Of a DNA stretch of 64,000 nucleotides, positions 58,145 through 64,000 are shown in pieces. The DNA lies in the NCBI RefSeq assembly GCF_937616625.2, contig NC_065575.1, positions 34,161,001 to 34,225,000 of the forward strand, written 5' to 3'. Each line of letters starts with the position of its first letter. Position 1 is the first letter of the stretch. Below the pieces are notes generated by a model. It made no database searches, was not told where the DNA came from, and was given only the letters and a program-made list of their open reading frames with translations. This DNA is from Mercurialis annua (lineage: Eukaryota; Streptophyta; Magnoliopsida; Malpighiales; Euphorbiaceae). The translations under genes and the position numbers were made by a program.

Positions 58145-61100
58145 GTTGGCATTGCAGGGAAGAGTGTTATGGCAAAGACGCCATAAGAAATGTTTAACCT
58201 TGGGAGGAATAGAGGCTTTCCAGATCTTCGACCACTACTAACCACACTGGACGAACTCGCCATATCTCTTCTGCTCATATTATCTGCTAAGTAATAAGCC
58301 GATTTGACCGTAAATAAACCATGCTTATTATGAGGCCAGTAAAGCTTATCCGGAGGTAAGCGGTGACTAATTGGAATCTGCAGAATCTTCTCCCTATCTT
58401 CGTCTGAGAAAACTTGCTGAACACGTTCAACATTCCAGCTGCCATTGTCATCGTCGATGAAAAAACTCACCCGGCAGTCCTCGTTTGGGAAAACAGCTGC
58501 TATCGGTTTCATGCACCTATCAGAAACAATCCAGTTATCTCGCTTAGCGTCAATGGAACGACCATTGCCTACTCTCCACGCCAAACCGTCTTCTAATACC
58601 TTTCTGCCCTCCAAAAAGCTCTGCCAAACATAACTAGGACGACGGCCAACCTGAGCCTTAAGAATATCCGTACCCACATAATACTTGGCCTTGAAAACTT
58701 TTCCACATAAAGAATCCGGGAATTGAAACAACCTCCACACTTGCTTGGCTAGCATAGAAATATTAAAAGCACGCATGTTTTGGAAACCCAAACCCCCTTT
58801 CTTCTTCGCTCTGCAAATCTTATCCCAACTAACCCATGGAATCTTTCGTTTGTCCTCCGTACCACTCCAGTAAAACCGAGCAGTTGAACTTTGGATGTCA
58901 TTACAGAACGAGACAGGCAAAGCGAAACAGCTCATAACGTATGTGGGAATCGACTGAACAATGGACTTAATCAACACTTCGCGTCCGGCCTTGGAATTCT
59001 CTTTCCACCCGGCTATCCTCTTATGGATTCTATCTCTCAAAAAAGCAAAGATTGGCTTTCTTGATCTACCGATCATCGTGGGCAGTCCAAGATATTTTTT
59101 AAAGTGCCCTACTTCTCGCACTTCCATAATATTCCCAATACTGTCTCGAATATTGCGATGAGACCCAGAGCTAAACATCATCTCGGACTTTTCGAAGTTG
59201 ACTAATTGCCCTGACGCCGTTTCGTACTTCTTAATAACCTCCTTTAAGTATCTACATTCCCTAACATTCGCTTTAGCAAAGAGAATGCTATCGTCCGCAA
59301 AGAAAAGATGGTTAATCGTCGGTCCTCCTCTACACGCCTTACCTCCTGTCAACCTGCCGTCCTCCTCTCCTTTTCTTAGCAAAGCCGAAAAACCCTCAGT
59401 GCGTAATAAGAAAAGATACGGCGATAGTGGCTCACCCTGTCGTAGACCACAGTTAGGATAAATCCGACCCTGAGGTTGCCCATTTACCATGACTGAAAAC
59501 GTTACCGTCCTGACACAAGCCATAATTAGGCGAACAAAGTGATCCGGGAAATTCATTTTATGCATCACCCCCTCCAGAAAAGACCACTCTACCCGATCAT
59601 AAGCTTTACTCATGTCCAGTTTAATCGCCACTGAACCTCGCTTGCTTTTGGTTCTTTTTGACATTGAATGGAACATTTTGAAAGCTACCAAAGCGTTGTC
59701 TGTGATAAGACGACCAGGCACAAAAGCACTTTGCGCTTCATCAATAACCGTTGATAGAACCCGCTTCAAACGATTCGCCAATGTTTTTGAAATTAATTTG
59801 TAAGCAACGTTACACAAACTAATTGGTCGAAAATCTTTCATAGTCGACGGCTTTGCAACCTTGGGAATAAGCACAATGTTGGTATGATTCATGTTTTCCG
59901 GCATAATCCCATCCACGAAAAACTGCTTAGCACACTTAAGAACATCCTCACCCACCACTTTCCAGAACAAATTATAGAACAACGCCGACATGCCATCTGG
60001 TCCGGGTGCTTTTGTCGGCCCCATCTGCTTCAGAGCACCAACAATTTCCTCAGTACTGAACTGCCGAATCAAGTCTGCTCCCTGCTCAATTGATATTGCG
60101 GAAACTATACAAGATAAAACCTCATCCTGATTACATGGATTTGACGAAGAAAACAGACTCTGAAAGTACTGAATAGCGACCCTTCTCACCCCATCCCCAA
60201 ATTGCCAAACATCGGTTTCATCTTTTATACGCAGTATGGTATTATTTTTCCGTCTATTTGAGGCCTTTTGGTGGAAAAACTTTGTATTTCTATCGCCACT
60301 TTGAAGCCAATCCGCTCTCGATCTTTGTTTCCACATCAACTCCTCTCTCAACAACAATTCATCAATTTCGGCCTGGATGGCGTTGGCAGCCCCATTATAC
60401 ATGTCCTCGCCGTCTCTAATTTGCATATTTTTGAGCTGCTCCAGATTTTTCTTTAGCTTCTTTCGGATATTACCAATATTATGATAAGCCCAGTCCTTCA
60501 TACCATTACCACACTCCCGCAACTTGTCCATCAAATTGATGAAGTTGCCGTTAAATGACCCCCACGATTGGATAACACACTCATCGAATCCTTCCTGTCT
60601 CATCCACATCGGCTCAAACCGGAAAAGTTTAGCCACTTTGCAATTCTGCTCCTGCTTAGTACTTAGAAAAATAGGACAATGGTCTGATTGATGTCTTGCT
60701 AAATGGGAAACTTGCCAGTCACCATACAACTCCTGCCATTTATTATTCGCAAAAAACCTATCCAGACGACACTGAATAAGTTGATCTCCGCTCCTCCTAT
60801 TCGTCCATGTGAAAGCATGGCCTTCAAACCCCAAATCTGCTACACCACACTCATCTATGGTATTGCGAAAAGTAGCCAGCTCTCTATGATCTCTAAGTCG
60901 ACCTCCTTGCTTCTCGAAATTGTACAGAAACATATTAAAATCTCCACACAACACCGTCGGACAGTTTCTATCCCCACACACGTTTTTCATTAGATCACAA
61001 GTTAGGTGTTTATGATGCCCCTCCGGCCATCCATAAACCCCTATCCCTTTCCACATAGCATCTAACACAGGATCCGTAACACAAAAGACAATATGATTCT

Positions 61101-61353
61101 CAGAAAAATCATCAATAATAACATCCAAACTTTTATTCCAAAACAGCGCAATACCACCTTTCCTACCATCCGAATCAACAATAAAAGAATTAAACGACAA
61201 GAAACTTCTACAAATGGAAACGAACTCACCCCGGGTAAGTTTTGTCTCCATCAGAAAGAAGATATTTGGGGAATTAGATTGAATCATCAATTTAAGCGCT
61301 CTAACCGTCCAAGGATTCTCCAATCCTTGGAGGTTCCAACTGAAAATTTTCAT
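58141..61353 (-). CDS. ORF2: LINE ORF2: endonuclease and reverse transcriptase (frameshifted near its end)
   Basis: The frame has 1070 residues. Residues 1-230 are an AP-like endonuclease (N7, E36, GDFN at 137-140, SDH at 223-225). RT spans about 485-760, with FRPISLCNVAYK (508-519), KLDMSKAYDRVEW (578-590), LRQGEPLSPYL and the catalytic FADD at 685-688. The last 30 or so residues are out of frame: homology to the zinc-binding region continues in the next frame from about 58235. The start codon overlaps the ORF1 stop (ATGA at 61350-61353), suggesting translation by termination and reinitiation. Confidence 0.95.
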   Translation of the reverse strand: MKIFSWNLQGLENPWTVRALKLMIQSNSPNIFFLMETKLTRGEFVSICRSFLSFNSFIVDSDGRKGGIALFWNKSLDVIIDDFSENHIVFCVTDPVLDAMWKGIGVYGWPEGHHKHLTCDLMKNVCGDRNCPTVLCGDFNMFLYNFEKQGGRLRDHRELATFRNTIDECGVADLGFEGHAFTWTNRRSGDQLIQCRLDRFFANNKWQELYGDWQVSHLARHQSDHCPIFLSTKQEQNCKVAKLFRFEPMWMRQEGFDECVIQSWGSFNGNFINLMDKLRECGNGMKDWAYHNIGNIRKKLKKNLEQLKNMQIRDGEDMYNGAANAIQAEIDELLLREELMWKQRSRADWLQSGDRNTKFFHQKASNRRKNNTILRIKDETDVWQFGDGVRRVAIQYFQSLFSSSNPCNQDEVLSCIVSAISIEQGADLIRQFSTEEIVGALKQMGPTKAPGPDGMSALFYNLFWKVVGEDVLKCAKQFFVDGIMPENMNHTNIVLIPKVAKPSTMKDFRPISLCNVAYKLISKTLANRLKRVLSTVIDEAQSAFVPGRLITDNALVAFKMFHSMSKRTKSKRGSVAIKLDMSKAYDRVEWSFLEGVMHKMNFPDHFVRLIMACVRTVTFSVMVNGQPQGRIYPNCGLRQGEPLSPYLFLLRTEGFSALLRKGEEDGRLTGGKACRGGPTINHLFFADDSILFAKANVRECRYLKEVIKKYETASGQLVNFEKSEMMFSSGSHRNIRDSIGNIMEVREVGHFKKYLGLPTMIGRSRKPIFAFLRDRIHKRIAGWKENSKAGREVLIKSIVQSIPTYVMSCFALPVSFCNDIQSSTARFYWSGTEDKRKIPWVSWDKICRAKKKGGLGFQNMRAFNISMLAKQVWRLFQFPDSLCGKVFKAKYYVGTDILKAQVGRRPSYVWQSFLEGRKVLEDGLAWRVGNGRSIDAKRDNWIVSDRCMKPIAAVFPNEDCRVSFFIDDDNGSWNVERVQQVFSDEDREKILQIPISHRLPPDKLYWPHNKHGLFTVKSAYYLADNMSRRDMASSSSVVSSGRRSGKPLFLPRLNISYGVFAITLFPAMPT

Positions 61354-62666
61354 TGCTTCCGGCGAGACTGCTCAACAGTCTCCGCCGATATCTCGATATT
61401 TCCAAACTTATCCGCTAATCCATCCCTTATTTTTTTTGAGAAAAGATTAGCCGGTTCTGTGACCTCCTGTATCATTAAGTGATTTCGTTTGGATGAAAGC
61501 ACTTTCTTGTTACTCCCGTTACTCTCCTTATGTCCTTTCCTAGCTGCAACATTTTGGGTCCAAGTCCTCTTCTTACTGTCATTGATAAGTTGTGTTGTGC
61601 CCTTCGGATTGCTACTACAACTGGGCTTTTTTCCCGCCACCATCTCAATATTGCCTTGACAAACGGTTACATCAACAAAACCTTCTAACCCTTCGTCTAA
61701 ATTCTGCCTCACAGTACGTAGTTCTTGACCTACTACAGTATCATGCACAGCTTGGTGACCCTCTCTATTCACCTCATTATCATTTACTTCCACTTCTTCA
61801 CCTTCAAAATCTCCATCAAATACCAAATTCCGTCTTGTTGATTCAGCCCTCAGATTAGACGAAGAGGTATTTGAAAGCCCCTCCTGACCACTGCTTCCTA
61901 CTCCCGGCACTGCCCTGCTTCCCATCATCCTTCGTTTCCTTGGCGTAGCCCTTAATTTTGGACCATACGGCCACTCTGCAACCTCCAACTGTTCAGGTTT
62001 AGCCTCACATTCCGCCTCTACATGATCCAACATCCCACACCAATAGCAATAGTTTTGAATCCGTTCATATTTAAACGAGATCCAACAGTTCTCCTCAAGC
62101 GAATTAATAACTTTCATTCCTCGCATAAGTGGTTTAGTAGTATCAATAGAAACACGGATTCTACTGTATCTATTCCATCCTTTCCCTTCATCCTCGTCTC
62201 GTTCAATAATCCTGCCAATCTTCGCCCCAATTTTCCCCACAACCGCCTTACCCCGACAGTTAAGGGGTAGATCATATATGCGAACCCACACTGAGAGTTG
62301 AGTTAACATTAATTGGTTTAGCTGCATGTTTCCTTGAACTGGTTCGAAAATAATTAACTGTTTGTCAAAGTGCCAAGGTCCCTCTCTTATAATTCTTCCC
62401 CTATCCAGTCTTGAAGAAAATTCACAGATGAATAAATTATCTCCTACACCCTTAAGGTGAAAACCCTTTGCCAATCGCCAAGCACTCGCGAGAGCGCTCT
62501 TCATATGGTTTAAATTATAGGGTTTTGTCGTCAGCAGTTTTCCTATCAGGCTTAGCTCAGATTTATCCTCAGCGATATCATCTACCACATCTTCTAAACT
62601 TACAGCAGTCAACTCTTCTTCTGTCATCCGTAATTGAGCACATGCTGCTACCAATCCTTCTTCCAT
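61350..62666 (-). CDS. ORF1: LINE ORF1: DUF4283 and zinc-knuckle nucleic-acid-binding protein
   Basis: This 438-residue protein starts at an ATG about 180 nt from the element's 5' end. Residues 35-150 are the DUF4283 RNA-binding-like domain of plant LINE ORF1 (LIGKLLTTKPYN, PWHFDKQLI, SVWVRIYDLPL). A CCHC zinc knuckle follows at C207-C220 (CYWCGMLDHVEAEC). The C-terminal half is Ser/Lys-rich and probably disordered (AARKGHKESNGSNKK). It is expected to coat the LINE RNA and act as a chaperone. Its stop overlaps the ORF2 start by 4 nt. Confidence 0.95.
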   Translation of the reverse strand: MEEGLVAACAQLRMTEEELTAVSLEDVVDDIAEDKSELSLIGKLLTTKPYNLNHMKSALASAWRLAKGFHLKGVGDNLFICEFSSRLDRGRIIREGPWHFDKQLIIFEPVQGNMQLNQLMLTQLSVWVRIYDLPLNCRGKAVVGKIGAKIGRIIERDEDEGKGWNRYSRIRVSIDTTKPLMRGMKVINSLEENCWISFKYERIQNYCYWCGMLDHVEAECEAKPEQLEVAEWPYGPKLRATPRKRRMMGSRAVPGVGSSGQEGLSNTSSSNLRAESTRRNLVFDGDFEGEEVEVNDNEVNREGHQAVHDTVVGQELRTVRQNLDEGLEGFVDVTVCQGNIEMVAGKKPSCSSNPKGTTQLINDSKKRTWTQNVAARKGHKESNGSNKKVLSSKRNHLMIQEVTEPANLFSKKIRDGLADKFGNIEISAETVEQSRRKQ

Positions 62667-62844
62667 CTCGACAGACTCAGCTCGAAACTAAAATCAACAA
62701 CGTAACACGTACTTAGACGTAAAGAGACCGGAAAGATCCGAGAAAAACTTCAGAAAAACGAAGAAAAAAACCCTAATTCTAGAAACCCTGGAATAGGAGA
62801 GAGAAACTCCACATATTTGGGAGAGTTATACTTTTTCTATACTC
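62667..62844 (-). promoter_or_regulatory. LINE 5' untranslated leader, probable internal promoter region
   Basis: The element's first bases read AGTATAGAAAAAGTATAACT in element sense, followed by pyrimidine-rich sequence and GAATTAGGGTTTTTTTC. Plant L1 elements usually carry an internal promoter here; no specific box is certain. Confidence 0.5.
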
Positions 62845-62857
62845 ATCAGGATTAATT

Positions 62858-63530
62858 ATTCAATGTGTTAAAGTTGCTCTTTTTTTATTTATTAATGTAT
62901 GTCTTTTTGCGTCTTTTATAAAAAATTCACACTTAACTATAGTTTTACATTTATCATCAAATTTAACTTCATCTTTGCTTGCCAAGCATTAGGAAGGTTT
63001 TTTATTGGCAAAGAGATATTATGAATTTTTTCTGGGTTAATTTACAAATAAATTCATGACATTTATATAAAATTATATTTATATTGCGTCTTTTTAGAGT
63101 TGGCAATTATATTCACTAGTGTTATTTTTTATACTTTTATGCACGTTTCAAAATCTGATAATTTTTCGGCTATCAAATCTGAAAATCAAGTAAAAAACAC
63201 AATAAATTTGCAATTTCATGTAAAAGTCTTTATTTTAGTTGCGATTAATGCACAAAATTGAATAATGTGTTTCATAGGTGGATGGTGAATTATCTTATCA
63301 CATAGAAGTCTAATAATCATGTCACCTGAAAAATTACCGAATCATGGGGTTTGATAGAATTTTAAAAAGATATTAGTGGTGCAATTAACAAATTTATAAG
63401 GATGGAATTGAATTGCATGTATGAATTTATTTACAATTAACTCAAATAATGATAAAATTATTAATTTATCACTTTAATTTATTCAAAGTTTATTAAATGT
63501 ATCTATAATGCATAAATTATTATGTCTAGG
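62858..63530. other. AT-rich spacer, no supported feature
   Basis: I see nothing of note in this stretch. Confidence 0.5.
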
Positions 63531-63980
63531 CCTAATGGTAAATTAAAATCAAACATTTACGAGTTGCCGTAATTTTATTCAAATTTTTTAATTTTTATAG
63601 TAATAACTTAATTTCAATATTTGGTTGCAATTTTAGCCACTTTTTTAATCAATTTAATTTTTTTAATTTTTCACTTCAATACAATACTTATTATTTTCTT
63701 TTGCTTTTTTTTTATCATTTTTAGCTTCAAATTCATTTTTTATCTCAATTGTTATTTTTTTTTCATATTAGAAGTTGAATTTTAGAATTTTGAAAGATAA
63801 ATTTTGTTAATTACGAAGTTAATTTATAAATTCAACTAAAAATTGAAACTATAAAATTAATTGGAAAAAATTGACTAAAATTGTAATAAAATATTGAAAT
63901 TAAACTATTATTATCAAAATTAAAACATTTAGAGAAAATTGGACCAAATCGTAAAAATTTAAATCTATTTTACTATTAGG
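63531..63980. mobile_element. Probable MITE with long inverted arms (about 450 bp)
   Basis: The left end CCTAATGGTAAATTAAAATC pairs with the right end, whose complement begins CCTAATAGTAAAATAG. The arms continue for more than 150 bp (TTAATTTCAATATTT and AATTTTAG occur in both). It is AT-rich and non-coding. I found no target duplication, and the window ends 20 bases later. Confidence 0.6.
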
Positions 63981-64000
63981 ATTTATATTGATTTAAGTGA

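Larger units (their letters stand above)
57253..62844 (-). mobile_element. Full-length young LINE (L1-like) with poly-A tail and target duplication
   Basis: This minus-strand element has a 5' leader (62844-62667), ORF1, ORF2 and a 19-base poly-A tail (poly-T at 57253-57271). The flanking sequence ATCAGGATTAATT occurs at 62845-62857 and at 57242-57254, where its last bases merge with the poly-T. It is therefore an intact insertion product of target-primed reverse transcription. Only one frame break in ORF2 separates it from a complete coding set, so it is recent. Confidence 0.95.

Overview
The window looks like repeat-rich, AT-rich nuclear DNA from a flowering plant, probably a eudicot. The evidence is chromodomain Ty3/gypsy elements primed by initiator tRNA-Met, plant-type LINEs with a DUF4283/zinc-knuckle ORF1 and an RNase H tail, and Mutator-like elements. 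I found no host protein gene, tRNA, rRNA or CRISPR array that I can support. Almost everything identifiable is transposon, nested and rearranged.

Layout. (1) 1-10517: a minus-strand Ty3/gypsy chromovirus (element A, Tekay-like) with LTRs of about 2.96 kb. The 3' LTR is cut by the window edge. Gag-protease-RT and RNase H-integrase-chromodomain are intact in stretches but split by two frame breaks. (2) 10518-15689: AT-rich DNA holding a 370-bp MITE-like element and a 2-kb inverted-repeat element packed with TTATCAT/ATGATAA heptamers. (3) 15690-18157 and 43846-44950: the two halves of an old decayed LINE. (4) 18158-43845: a head-to-tail array of a second gypsy family (element B), LTR-int-LTR-int-LTR-int-LTR-partial int. 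It has a 7.3-kb period and near-identical units. B codes only for a gag-like protein and otherwise carries about 3 kb of non-coding DNA per unit, so it looks non-autonomous. Short inverted duplications at both edges of the array suggest that the whole 25.8-kb block inverted after insertion. (5) 45107-47286: an LTR fragment (D) and a solo LTR (C) of related families, C carrying a 96-bp-arm hairpin. (6) 47345-48478: a decayed MuDR-type transposase. (7) 48479-54930: AT-rich DNA with tandem repeats, two copies of a 390-bp MITE with 10-bp target duplications, and hairpin clusters. (8) 54931-57068: a 2.1-kb fold-back Mutator-like element with a perfect 9-bp target duplication. (9) 57253-62844: a full-length, nearly intact LINE with poly-A tail and target duplication. 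(10) 62858-64000: AT-rich DNA with a probable MITE.

How the parts relate. A, B, C and D share LTR termini, an LTR 3' end block, and a small hairpin followed by an ACCGGT motif whose stem varies by paired changes. A and B also share the primer site and a TTCGAGGACGAA motif about 20 nt before the downstream LTR. This fits one lineage in which B uses proteins supplied by A-like partners. The hairpin, the helically spaced palindromes in the A and B LTRs, and the inverted tandem array are the observations I consider most worth following up.
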